From NCBI GenBank assembly GCA_030524715.1, contig JAUNGB010000011.1, positions 1-64,000 on the forward strand: DNA of 64,000 nucleotides, in the 5' to 3' direction. A program made the translations under genes and the position numbers. Positions 1-8,074 of the stretch are shown in pieces; positions within the stretch are counted from its first letter, which is position 1; each line of letters starts with the position of its first letter. This stretch comes from Eubacteriales bacterium (lineage in GTDB: Bacteria; Bacillota; Clostridia; Lachnospirales; Lachnospiraceae). The notes beneath the pieces were generated by a model. It had not been told where the DNA came from, did no database searches, and saw only the letters and a list, made by a program, of their open reading frames with translations.

Positions 1-82
1 ATACCTTCTTGCGGTACTTCGGAATGAAAACTATGTGATACTGGCATTTCCAACGGGTATGTGATAAACTTTTATTGTCCAT
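1..82 (-). CDS. tnpA: IS200/IS605-family transposase TnpA, 5' end (runs off the window)
   Basis: Only the first 27 codons are inside the window. They read MDNKSLSHTRWKCQYH followed by IVFIPKYRKKV, the classic N-terminus of the small HUH (Y1) transposase of IS200/IS605 elements. The catalytic HUH and tyrosine lie outside. The start is fixed by AGGAGG just upstream. TnpA acts on single-stranded element ends as a dimer. The reading is short, but the motif is highly characteristic. The frame is open to position 1, so nothing suggests the copy is broken here. Confidence 0.85.
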   Translation of the reverse strand, partial: MDNKSLSHTRWKCQYHIVFIPKYRKKV

Positions 83-90
83 TTGGACCT

Positions 91-144
91 CCTCCTATGC
101 TTGAAATTTGGCTTGCGACACCAATTTCATTATAGCATAGGAGG
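91..144 (-). promoter_or_regulatory. Leader hairpin sequestering the transposase ribosome-binding site
   Basis: CCTCCTATGC at 91-100 is perfectly complementary to GCATAGGAGG at 135-144. In the minus-strand mRNA this stem buries the AGGAGG used by tnpA. IS200 elements are known to hold transposase translation down with a leader stem-loop, and this arrangement matches that. The pairing is seen directly; the regulatory effect is inferred. Confidence 0.6.
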
Positions 145-183
145 ATTTTTATTGATATCCTCACCGTTTCCAACTACACTATT

Positions 184-204
184 CTCCCCAGCATAGCTGG
201 GGGA
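184..204. mobile_element. IS200/IS605 end hairpin
   Basis: CCCCAGC-ATA-GCTGGGG at 186-202 is a perfect short palindrome just outside the transposase leader. IS200/IS605 elements carry such subterminal hairpins, recognised by TnpA as single-stranded DNA. It probably marks the left end of the partial element, with the boundary within a few tens of bases. The exact cleavage site cannot be assigned without the other end. Confidence 0.6.
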
Positions 205-274
205 TTAGGCTTTTCATTTACAACTTGCTTTAGTAAGAAAAGATAAGAGTAAAAGTCTGTCCGTTCTTCAAAAA

Positions 275-469
275 ATGTTACCTTCCATGAAAAAAGAATG
301 GAATACGCAAGACTACCAGTTATATCGTAATGCAAATGGTAGTAGTTCTACATTTTTTTCAAGTAAACTGGTAAAAGCAATCACTGATAAGTTAGTAAAC
401 AACGAGGAATACGCATTTCTGCGTGACAGTTCGGAATTTGAAGAACTAATGGCACAATTAAAAGATTAA
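275..469 (+). CDS. Small hypothetical ORF, possibly a gene remnant
   Basis: A 64-codon open frame just outside the IS200-type end. I do not recognise the product. It is polar with a charged helical C-terminus (EEYAFLRDSSEFEELMAQLKD) and has no signal peptide or membrane segment. There is no convincing ribosome-binding site before the ATG at 275 or the alternative ATG at 287. It may therefore be the 3' remnant of a gene cut by the insertion rather than a functional gene. The flanking DNA (470-560) is rich in small GC stems, as in integrative-element debris. Confidence 0.3.
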   Translation: MLPSMKKEWNTQDYQLYRNANGSSSTFFSSKLVKAITDKLVNNEEYAFLRDSSEFEELMAQLKD

Positions 470-567
470 AATTTCTTTGCGTTCAAATAGCAAAACCAGC
501 CGAGCCAGTCAACGGCAAGATGAACGGGCTGCGCCCGCCGTTTACAGACCCGGCTTTTTTCGCAGAC
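470..567. other. Non-coding structured stretch, probable mobile-element debris
   Basis: No gene. AACGG at 511-515 pairs with CCGTT at 538-542, enclosing CGGGC/GCCCG at 525-537, which gives a nested stem. The composition, GC-rich and repeat-like, differs from its surroundings. It resembles short sequences seen around integrative elements of gut Firmicutes; this is an impression from memory, not a search result. Confidence 0.3.
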
Positions 568-608
568 AAGCAGACCAGCCGTATTATTGACTGGTCTGCT
601 TATTTTTT
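568..608 (+). terminator. Rho-independent terminator reading rightward
   Basis: AAGCAGACCAG (568-578) pairs with CTGGTCTGCTT (591-601), followed by a run of T on the plus strand to 608. It overlaps the last codons and stop of the minus-strand exporter gene at 584. For that gene it supplies a stem but no clear U-tract. Confidence 0.6.
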
Positions 609-1078
609 TGAGGATGCCGCAGCAAATGATACGCGATCTCTTTGCCGAAGTGATAGATTCTTCTATAATAGGTGAATGTAGAAATAATCACAAACCCAAG
701 GCTCATGCCCGCAAGCGTCACTGCACAGCTTACGGCATTACTTATCATTTCCGGCGTATCCCCGAGGATAAGATTGACTGCCGTATTATAGAGCAGATCG
801 CCGGGAATCAGCGGAATGATAGCGGGATATAAAAATACGGTAGACGGCATTTTCCGGCGCATAGCCATGATCTCTGCATAAAGAGCCGCAAACATTGCCG
901 CAAGGAGAGAATAAACAAACCGCTCGTCCACAGTCCCTAACAGAAAAAGATAGACGCACCGGGTCAAAGCTCCGCCGACACCTGCCCAGAGCAGATTTTT
1001 CTTCTCAATACGAAATACAATGCCAAACCCCGCCGAGGCTGTAAAAGAAAAAAGGACCAGCTTTATATTTTCTACCAT
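584..1078 (-). CDS. ThrE-type threonine/serine exporter, small membrane subunit (DUF3815/YjjB-like)
   Basis: A 164-residue hydrophobic protein with four to five predicted membrane segments and the conserved loop IIPLIPGDLLYNTAV, typical of the ThrE_2 (DUF3815, YjjB-like) family. In split ThrE exporters this protein partners a larger DUF1212 subunit, which is exactly the upstream gene: the two overlap by 7 bases (1072-1078), so translation is probably coupled. The family exports threonine, serine or related small metabolites. Why it ends a glycosidase operon is unclear. It may simply be co-transcribed, or it may export an amino acid or acid by-product. The last gene of the operon. Confidence 0.85.
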   Translation of the reverse strand: MVENIKLVLFSFTASAGFGIVFRIEKKNLLWAGVGGALTRCVYLFLLGTVDERFVYSLLAAMFAALYAEIMAMRRKMPSTVFLYPAIIPLIPGDLLYNTAVNLILGDTPEMISNAVSCAVTLAGMSLGFVIISTFTYYRRIYHFGKEIAYHLLRHPQKNKQTSQ

Positions 1079-1839
1079 TGTATCAACCCTCCGAACATAT
1101 AGATGCTTAAGACCAGACCAAGAACGATTGCCAGGGTTTCAAGGATCACCTTAAGAAATTCAAGAATCCCGTTCATCTCATTGCCGCAGAGAATATTACG
1201 AACTGCATTTACCAGCGGAATCCCCGGTATCATCATCATACTGTTGGTGATGATAATCGTAAAATAATGCTCCCCTATGCCAAGCTTTACAAGGAGAATG
1301 GCAAAGGCGCCCGCAAGCCACATACAGACAGTATTGACAACAATATGATTTAAATTCGGCTTTGTAAGCCATCGATTGATCCAGAAAAGGGCAAAGGTAA
1401 TACAGTCTGCCGCCGCAACATCCCCAAAGGAACCGCCGAAAATCACGCACAGGCTGGTCATGGCAATCAGATATCCAAGAATAACAAGGGGAGTTGTATA
1501 TTCTTTTACATCACAAGCCTCCTTAAGGATATCGGCAAGCGCTTCCGGCGGCGGGGTCTCACTGCAGATTTTTCTGGATAAACGGTTCAGCCGGTCCAAT
1601 TTCTCCAGATGAATCCCGGCAGGCGGCACAGAAACCTGACGGGAACCGTAAATATCATCCTCATCCTTTGCACTGATCATAATCGTACTGCTGAGGGAAT
1701 AAATACTGATTTCCTTTAAGCCGTAGCTGATGCAGATACGGTTCATCGTATCATCCACACGTTCCAGATTCGCACCAGTACATAACATCCGTCTGCCAAG
1801 ATCGGCGGCAAAATCAAGGACATATTCTACCTGATTCAT
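1072..1839 (-). CDS. ThrE-type threonine/serine exporter, large subunit (DUF1212/YjjP-like)
   Basis: 255 residues. The first ~110 form the soluble DUF1212 region (MNQVEYVLDFAADLGRRML, then CTGANLERVDDTMNRI). The rest holds about five membrane segments, with the family signature PGIPLVNAVRNILCGNEMNG near residue 205-225. It is the partner of the small subunit encoded immediately downstream. Its ATG overlaps the pgmB stop codon (ATGA, 1836-1839), so it belongs to the same transcript. The biochemical substrate cannot be read from sequence; the family name rests on Corynebacterium ThrE and E. coli YjjP/YjjB. Confidence 0.85.
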   Translation of the reverse strand: MNQVEYVLDFAADLGRRMLCTGANLERVDDTMNRICISYGLKEISIYSLSSTIMISAKDEDDIYGSRQVSVPPAGIHLEKLDRLNRLSRKICSETPPPEALADILKEACDVKEYTTPLVILGYLIAMTSLCVIFGGSFGDVAAADCITFALFWINRWLTKPNLNHIVVNTVCMWLAGAFAILLVKLGIGEHYFTIIITNSMMMIPGIPLVNAVRNILCGNEMNGILEFLKVILETLAIVLGLVLSIYMFGGLIQW

Positions 1840-2468
1840 AAGTTCAGTAAATCCGAAAACGTATTTAATGGGTACGTTACTTTTTCATGTCCGGCAGCCT
1901 CTCCGATTCCCGCTCCGGCAAAGCCCCCTGCAACGGCGGCGTCGATTCCGGCAATGGCGTCCTCTACAACCAGACAGTCTGCCGGGTCTAAGCCCAAAAA
2001 TTCCGCTGCTTTTAAGAACACCTCCGGATCCGGTTTGGAATGGACAATATTCGTTCCGTCACTGACCGCATCAAAATATCCCTCAAGTCCGATCTGTTTC
2101 AAAATCAGCTTCGTATTCCTGCTGGAGGAACCGATTGCGAGCTTACAGCCGCTTTCCCTGAGCTTATCCATTGTACTTTTCACCTCATCAGACAGATCAG
2201 CAGGCGTCATCTGGTGCAGCAGTGTTTTATAAAGCTCATTCTTACGGTCTGCCAGAATGTTCTTTTCTGCCTGACTGTATATCTTCTCACTTCGCTCCAG
2301 AATAATGTCAAGGCTTGCCATACGGCTTACGCCGCGAAGCCGGTTATTGATTTTTTCATCAAAATATACGCCGATGTCATCCGCCATCTTCTTCCATGCC
2401 TGATAGTGGTATTTGTCCGTAAAACAAATCACCCCGTCCAGATCAAAAATCACGCCTTTATAATTCAT
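1836..2468 (-). CDS. pgmB: Beta-phosphoglucomutase (HAD superfamily)
   Basis: A 210-residue HAD phosphatase-fold enzyme. Motif I is FDLDGVI with nucleophile Asp9 and acid/base Asp11; the cap follows with RLRGVSRMASLDIILER; motif II/III region IGSSSRNTKLILKQIGL; motif IV VVEDAIAGIDAA. This arrangement and length are those of beta-phosphoglucomutase, which converts beta-glucose 1-phosphate to glucose 6-phosphate in the cytosol. Two GH65 phosphorylases lie upstream in the same operon and make exactly that sugar phosphate, which strongly supports the call. The start has a GGAAGAA ribosome-binding site. The gene is translationally coupled to the exporter gene that follows. Confidence 0.93.
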   Translation of the reverse strand: MNYKGVIFDLDGVICFTDKYHYQAWKKMADDIGVYFDEKINNRLRGVSRMASLDIILERSEKIYSQAEKNILADRKNELYKTLLHQMTPADLSDEVKSTMDKLRESGCKLAIGSSSRNTKLILKQIGLEGYFDAVSDGTNIVHSKPDPEVFLKAAEFLGLDPADCLVVEDAIAGIDAAVAGGFAGAGIGEAAGHEKVTYPLNTFSDLLNL

Positions 2469-2521
2469 ATCAGATTCTTCCTTTTCCGTTTAACTTTAAT
2501 CTATTTATGGTTCATAATTAA

Positions 2522-3376
2522 TTAATATCCGGCACCATATACCGTCAGTAAAAGTTCTTTTTTTATAAAGATACTGCTGTGTTTCCAGCGCACCCTGCAT
2601 AATTCCGGAGCCTTCGGATCCATTTCGATAAACGGATGATTGAGCTTATCCTCGATCTTTGCCGTTCCGTCAAAAATATGTTCTACCAGTTCGATGTATT
2701 CATCCAGATAGCTTTTTGCTATCGGAAATCCATTGTGATTCGGAAGCAGATAATCATATTCTTCTGACAGATCCTTCATTCTCTGTGTATTATCCTTAAA
2801 ATTCAGGAGCCTTTCTTTCACATCATAGGATGCTTCCGGATTATTGGAGTTATCGTACAGCAGCACCTGTGCCGACTCCATATCATCCCCGCAGAACAGC
2901 ATCCGGTGTCCTCGGTCGAGATAGAAAAGGCTGCTGTTGCAATGTGCCGGTTTTACACCCAAAACCTCAATTGTACGGCCTCCAAGTTCTATACAGTCCC
3001 CTTCGTCCACGAAGATTTTTTCATAGTCCGGGTAAGGCAGGGCATTTAAATCAAAAGGTACTGCCCCTTCTCCATAGACAGACGGCGCATCTGTTTCGGC
3101 CCCTTTGCTCATATAAGCTGCTTCAAATTCTCCGTTGCCTGCCGCATGATCCGGATGGAAATGCGTATTTGCCACAATCACAGGCTTATCCGTCAGCGTC
3201 TCCACAAAAGCCCGCAGGTTTCCCACGCCGTAGCCCGTATCAATGAGAAGGGCTTTCTCATTGCCTTCCAACAGATACATATTTTCTGTTCCGTTCATAA
3301 AATTGATAAACCATGTGGTATCATCTGCTTTCCATGCAGTATAACTTCCGAAAATCTGTTCCAAAGTTGGTTCCAT
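2522..3376 (-). CDS. Metallo-beta-lactamase-fold hydrolase
   Basis: 284 residues with the full zinc-site set: HFHPDH at residues 72-77, His145 (KPAHCNSS), Asp164/165 (FCGDDM) and His214 (LPNHNG). It is therefore a probably active cytosolic di-metal hydrolase. No substrate can be assigned. The fold covers lactonases, glyoxalase II types, phosphodiesterases and others. It sits between GH65 and pgmB with short gaps, so a role in handling an aglycone, lactone or sugar ester released by the upstream glycosidases is possible. The start is supported by GAAAGGAAG upstream. Length is normal for stand-alone MBL proteins. Confidence 0.85.
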   Translation of the reverse strand: MEPTLEQIFGSYTAWKADDTTWFINFMNGTENMYLLEGNEKALLIDTGYGVGNLRAFVETLTDKPVIVANTHFHPDHAAGNGEFEAAYMSKGAETDAPSVYGEGAVPFDLNALPYPDYEKIFVDEGDCIELGGRTIEVLGVKPAHCNSSLFYLDRGHRMLFCGDDMESAQVLLYDNSNNPEASYDVKERLLNFKDNTQRMKDLSEEYDYLLPNHNGFPIAKSYLDEYIELVEHIFDGTAKIEDKLNHPFIEMDPKAPELCRVRWKHSSIFIKKELLLTVYGAGY

Positions 3377-3393
3377 ACCCTTACTTCCTTTCT

Positions 3394-5733
3394 TTATCCC
3401 CGAATAGATGCAGCTTTAGAAAACTCATATTCGGCCGTCTCTCCTGCTTTCAGCACATACTCTTTTTCATATATGGACAGTACAAGTTCGCCGGTGTTTT
3501 CTTCATCAGCCGTCACCTGTATTCCACGGTTATTCAGGATCACACTATAGCCCTGACCATGCCATACGCAGTGGAAGGATACCTGCTTCCACCATGGAAT
3601 ATAATGGGGAGCAAATACCACCCTGTCCGGCGTCATCTTCATGCCTGCAACGCCTCTTACCACAGCCATCCACGCTCCGGCCGCGCAGCCGGAATGGATA
3701 CCGTCCTGCGTACCTCCGTGCTTATTCTTAAGATCCATCTCCGCTGTTTCCATCAGGTATCCATAAGCGCTCTCCGGCATATCCATATCTGCATAGCAGA
3801 TCGAATGTACGCAATATGACAAAGAAGACGCCGCCTCACACCGGGCCTGATAATAATCAAGATTCCGGCGGTAGATGATCTCCGGCATATCAATGTTCTG
3901 GTAAGCAAACAGCATCAGCACGTCAGGCTGCTTGATCACCTGACTCTTGTTATAAAGCCCCGCCTGCTTCATCTGGGTATAACCGCTTTTGCTTCCTCCC
4001 TGTACCTCCAGTTCCCGGGACAGGTCAAAATAGCCGTCAAACTGGGGAATCATCCCCGTATCTTCATCCAGGGGAAGATAAATATGTTCGGCAACATGTT
4101 CAAATTCCCCTTTTTCTCCCGCCTTAAAGCCAATTTTCTTTTTCAGCTCATCCAGCTCGCTTCCATACTCATCCAGAAGCCTGCAGGCAGCAGAAAGCAC
4201 ACGGTACACGCTGTAATTGGTATAAGCGTTATTATCTACATACGGATGATGCTCATCCGTTCCCGTAACCTGAAGGATTTCATAGCGGTTCTTCTCTTCC
4301 TTCCAGACCACCCTGGATACCCAGTAACGGCAGATTTCCAGAAGTATTTCCATACCGTATTGTTTTACAAACTCCATATCTCCCGTAGCAGTCAGATAAT
4401 TAATTACTGATAATCCCACATCCGATACACAGTGGATCTGCATAAACGGATGCCGCACGTCGGTCCACACTGTCTCTTCTCCGGTAACTCCCGTTGTAAA
4501 CGGATATCTGGCTCCCCGGCAGCCTTCTTTTACTGCCAACTCTCTTGCTTCTTTAAGATGGGAATACCGGAACAGCAATGAATTTCTGCTGTATTCCGGC
4601 ATGGTCTGCTGGAACACAGGAGCCTGGAAGATCTCCGCATCCCACCAGACAAAATTGTTGTACATCTCCCCTGTCAGTCCCTTTGCGGAAAAGCTGTGTA
4701 CATGGTCATTCCGCTCAATGGAAATCAGCGTATGATAATTGGAAAAACGTATGGCCCGGTCCGCCGTATCATCACCTTCTATCCCGATCTCAAGCTTTGA
4801 AAACAGCTTCTGATAAACGGCACAGTGCTTCTCGTATTCCTCCTGATAAGAGCTTTTTTGGTATGCTTCAAAATATTCCTCAATACAGTCTGACAGTTTT
4901 CTTCTGGTATCCCTGCCGGTTACAGTTGCGATCAGTTTTTCCAGAGTATAGACTTCGCCCTGCACCGCATCAAAGGTGATCCTCTGCGCCGCGATTCCGT
5001 CCTCACAGACATCCTCCCAGACAGCATTGCTCTGACTGAAGGACTGGCTGATCCCTGTGGCCGAATGAAAGCCATACTTTGGCCCCACGATCTCTTCCTG
5101 CATGATCGTGCGCCCTTCATGCTGCACCTTCAAAGTCCTCTGGGGGATCTGCCCGTTGGACTTGGTACGAAGATCCATGCCGCTTAAAATCGTTACAGCT
5201 TCAGAATAATTCAAAGGCTCCATTTCAACCTGCATACAGTAGGTATGGTCATCCGCAAAGCTTGCAAAACGCCTGAAATCAAATCTGGTCCGAAGCCCTT
5301 CGGTATTTTCCCATACCACCTCCCGGTGCAGCACTCCGTCAGAGAGATCCAGATACCGTTTCCATGACAGCACCTTACCCTCCCAGGGGTAAAAAGTCTC
5401 CCCTCCGATCTCAAACCGTACCAGAAGGAAATCCAGCAGGTTTACGGCACGCTCCTGCCGTTCAAACCTTTTCAGCCTGTCTTCTTCCACGTAATATTTT
5501 TTCATATACATGTTGTCGCACATGGTAAGCCGTACTTCTACAACCTCATCCATCACGCCCCGGATCCAGAAGCCCTGAATCCCAAGGCTTCCGTATTCCT
5601 CAAGGCTTGCTCTCACACCCATATATCCGTTGCCCGTAGTCAGAAGCGCCGCCACATTTGCCTCATAAAGCAGGCTGTATTCCCGCTCCGCAAGCCTGTG
5701 GCTGTTTTCAAATTCAAGTCCTGAATAACTCAT
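3394..5733 (-). CDS. GH65 glycoside phosphorylase/hydrolase (divergent, GTDE motif)
   Basis: 779 residues with GH65 architecture: an N-terminal beta-sandwich (about 1-270), a linker helix, the (alpha/alpha)6 barrel (about 320-690) and a small C-terminal beta domain. The predicted general acid is Glu494 in VTGTDEHHPYVDNNAYTN. The loop HGGTQDGIHSG is the counterpart of the phosphate-binding loop. GH65 phosphorylases split alpha-glucosides to beta-glucose 1-phosphate. The usual GPDEY is GTDEH here, so its specificity probably differs from its neighbour's. A 3-O-alpha-glucosyl-L-rhamnose phosphorylase is known in this family from Clostridium phytofermentans, and the adjacent rhamnosidase makes such a substrate attractive, but that is inference. 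No signal peptide. AAGGAG precedes the ATG. Confidence 0.88.
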   Translation of the reverse strand: MSYSGLEFENSHRLAEREYSLLYEANVAALLTTGNGYMGVRASLEEYGSLGIQGFWIRGVMDEVVEVRLTMCDNMYMKKYYVEEDRLKRFERQERAVNLLDFLLVRFEIGGETFYPWEGKVLSWKRYLDLSDGVLHREVVWENTEGLRTRFDFRRFASFADDHTYCMQVEMEPLNYSEAVTILSGMDLRTKSNGQIPQRTLKVQHEGRTIMQEEIVGPKYGFHSATGISQSFSQSNAVWEDVCEDGIAAQRITFDAVQGEVYTLEKLIATVTGRDTRRKLSDCIEEYFEAYQKSSYQEEYEKHCAVYQKLFSKLEIGIEGDDTADRAIRFSNYHTLISIERNDHVHSFSAKGLTGEMYNNFVWWDAEIFQAPVFQQTMPEYSRNSLLFRYSHLKEARELAVKEGCRGARYPFTTGVTGEETVWTDVRHPFMQIHCVSDVGLSVINYLTATGDMEFVKQYGMEILLEICRYWVSRVVWKEEKNRYEILQVTGTDEHHPYVDNNAYTNYSVYRVLSAACRLLDEYGSELDELKKKIGFKAGEKGEFEHVAEHIYLPLDEDTGMIPQFDGYFDLSRELEVQGGSKSGYTQMKQAGLYNKSQVIKQPDVLMLFAYQNIDMPEIIYRRNLDYYQARCEAASSLSYCVHSICYADMDMPESAYGYLMETAEMDLKNKHGGTQDGIHSGCAAGAWMAVVRGVAGMKMTPDRVVFAPHYIPWWKQVSFHCVWHGQGYSVILNNRGIQVTADEENTGELVLSIYEKEYVLKAGETAEYEFSKAASIRG

Positions 5734-5761
5734 AGTTTTCTCCTTTACCGTATGGGGGCTT

Positions 5762-8062
5762 TTACAATATCCGGGCTTCTCCGTTTACTTCTATCTCTAC
5801 TTTTTTGGTGCCGGTCAGGTTTGTCACATGGACCTCATCCTTTGTAACCTCCACGGCAAGCTTCTGGCCTTTCCAGATAATCGTATAGGAAAGCTTTGTC
5901 CACTTTTCCGGAAGGGACGGATTGATCCGTAGCCTTCCGCCCAGCATTCTCACGCCTCCGAAACCATATACCACACACTCCCAGACGCCGCCGAAGGATG
6001 CCGCATGGATGCCCGCATTGGAGGAACCCATAAACGGCCCCAGATCGATCGCGGCAGCCTTGCGGAACAGGTCGTACGCCATCTCCATCTCGCCCATATC
6101 GCAGGCAAGTACCGAATGGGTGGAAAGGGACAGCGAGGAATCATGCAGGGTACGTTTTTCATAGTACTCCCAGGACGCTTTCTTTACCTCCTGCGGGAAA
6201 ATATCCTCCAAAAGGAAGAACAGCACCAGCACGTCTGCCTGCTTGGATACCTGAATCTGGTTGATCTGTTCCAGATTGTAGTCGCGGGTAATCCCTCCCA
6301 CATGCTCCTGCGCTTTATATTTGCCCAGATCAATATCCCGGCAGCTTAAATAACGGTCGTCCTGGGGAAGGATATTTTCTTTTGTAGGAACCGGAAGATA
6401 CAGATTCGCACAGCCGTTTTCCCATTGGGGATAAGCTTCTTCCAGATTCAGCTTCTCATTCAGGCGGGCAAAGATCTCTGGTTTTTCCTTCTTCAGCAGG
6501 TGATAATATTCCATTGCCTTCTGCATATTCCAGTGGGCCATATAATTGGTAAACGCATTGTCGTTTACATGCTCACGGTATTCGTCCGGGCCTACCACGT
6601 CATTGATATGGTATTTATTGTCATCGGACGTTCCTTTTTCCAGACGGGACGCCCAGAAGATCGCAGTGTCCATAATCAGCTCATAGCCGTATTTCTCCAT
6701 ATAGTCCTCGTCACCGGTAATGACGCTGTACTGCCATACTCCGAATGCAACGTCCGAGGTGATATGCTGCTCAATAAAGCCAGACCATACCTTATTGGGC
6801 TTTCCTGTCAGAATATCCACGTCCATGTATTCCGGCGTAACCTCTCCGTCGTCCAGCCACGCGGATTCCCATGGGAACATAGCGCCCTTATAGTGATTGT
6901 GCGCTGCCTTGGCATGGGCCCCCGGAAGGGACAGATAGCGGTATTCCTCCAACTTTCGCGCAGTTTTCGGATCCGTAAAAATATAATACGGAAGCAGGAA
7001 GATCTCCGTATCCCAGAAGGTATGTCCCCGGTATCCTTCTCCGGATAATCCCTTGGCTCCGATGTTCATGCGCGCATCATGGGCGGGAACCATCAGGCGA
7101 AGATGATACTGGGCAAAATGAACTGCGAACTCATCCATTTCGCAGCCTTCGATCTCAATGGGGGCCAGATTCCATACCTCTTCCTCCCACTGCCTTGCGG
7201 ATTCTTCCAAAAGCGCCTGATAGCCAAGTGCTTCCAGCTCCCTGGCTGTTTCAAGAGCCAGCTTCTGAAGGTCAGCCGCCGTCTTTCCTTCCGCGTCCAG
7301 ATCCCTGGTGGTATATACGGTGGAATATTTCTCTATGGAGAGAGTCTGTCCGGCTTTTACCTCCACGTTATAACCCGCGAATATCTCACGGCGCTCAATA
7401 TAAACCTCCGCCTCCATGGGAAGCACTTCCCCGTCCAGAGCCAGCTTATGTACGGTGGTATCCACAAAATCAATCTTTGACTGCCCTGTCGTCTGTACAA
7501 ACTGGATAACGCGCTTGTCATAAAAACGTTTATCCCCGTCCGAAAAATGCTGGCTTCCGGTATTGGTCATTTTTCCATTGATACCGCTTTTGATTTCTAT
7601 TTTTACATCCGCATCCAAGGGAGTAAGCTCCACGCGCTGGGCAATAACGTGAAGACGTTTCAGAGAGACGATTCTGTAAAAGACGGCCTTTATCTTCGTG
7701 CCTTTCGGGGACGTCCAGATCACGCTTCTTTTCAGTTCTCCGGTGCGGATATTCAGCTCCCTTGCGTAGTCCTCCATGGCCCCTTCTGTCAATGAGAAGA
7801 TCTCCCCATTGACAGACAGCTTTATGGCGGTCATATCGGCTGCATTCGGCAGCTCCGTTACTTCATTTTCATCAAATTTGTTAAAGGTACCGGCCACAAA
7901 CAGGCCTCTTGTCTCATTCAGATACCGCTCTTCCGCAGCGCTGCGGAGTCCCAGATATCCGTTTCCAAGGCTCATGACCGCCTCGCATTTTCCCAGTTTC
8001 TCCGGATCAAAAGAATCCTCTCTCAAAATCCAGTCTTTAATTGCACTGTAATCCATTCCCAT
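5762..8062 (-). CDS. GH65 glycoside phosphorylase (maltose/kojibiose/nigerose phosphorylase type)
   Basis: 766 residues. The general-acid motif DVVGPDEYREHVNDNAFTN carries Glu494. The phosphate loop region is SSNAGIHAASFGGVW near residue 665-685. The family uses inorganic phosphate to cleave alpha-glucosides with inversion, giving beta-glucose 1-phosphate for PgmB. The WDTEIF and DYNLEQINQIQVSKQADV segments are typical of canonical phosphorylases. It is cytoplasmic, with no signal peptide. Start: AGGAGA lies nine bases before the ATG; a second ATG two codons in is equally possible. It lies 28 bases upstream of the divergent GH65, so the operon makes two phosphorylases probably acting on different linkages or acceptors. 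Confidence 0.92.
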   Translation of the reverse strand: MGMDYSAIKDWILREDSFDPEKLGKCEAVMSLGNGYLGLRSAAEERYLNETRGLFVAGTFNKFDENEVTELPNAADMTAIKLSVNGEIFSLTEGAMEDYARELNIRTGELKRSVIWTSPKGTKIKAVFYRIVSLKRLHVIAQRVELTPLDADVKIEIKSGINGKMTNTGSQHFSDGDKRFYDKRVIQFVQTTGQSKIDFVDTTVHKLALDGEVLPMEAEVYIERREIFAGYNVEVKAGQTLSIEKYSTVYTTRDLDAEGKTAADLQKLALETARELEALGYQALLEESARQWEEEVWNLAPIEIEGCEMDEFAVHFAQYHLRLMVPAHDARMNIGAKGLSGEGYRGHTFWDTEIFLLPYYIFTDPKTARKLEEYRYLSLPGAHAKAAHNHYKGAMFPWESAWLDDGEVTPEYMDVDILTGKPNKVWSGFIEQHITSDVAFGVWQYSVITGDEDYMEKYGYELIMDTAIFWASRLEKGTSDDNKYHINDVVGPDEYREHVNDNAFTNYMAHWNMQKAMEYYHLLKKEKPEIFARLNEKLNLEEAYPQWENGCANLYLPVPTKENILPQDDRYLSCRDIDLGKYKAQEHVGGITRDYNLEQINQIQVSKQADVLVLFFLLEDIFPQEVKKASWEYYEKRTLHDSSLSLSTHSVLACDMGEMEMAYDLFRKAAAIDLGPFMGSSNAGIHAASFGGVWECVVYGFGGVRMLGGRLRINPSLPEKWTKLSYTIIWKGQKLAVEVTKDEVHVTNLTGTKKVEIEVNGEARIL

Positions 8063-8074
8063 ATGTGATATCTC

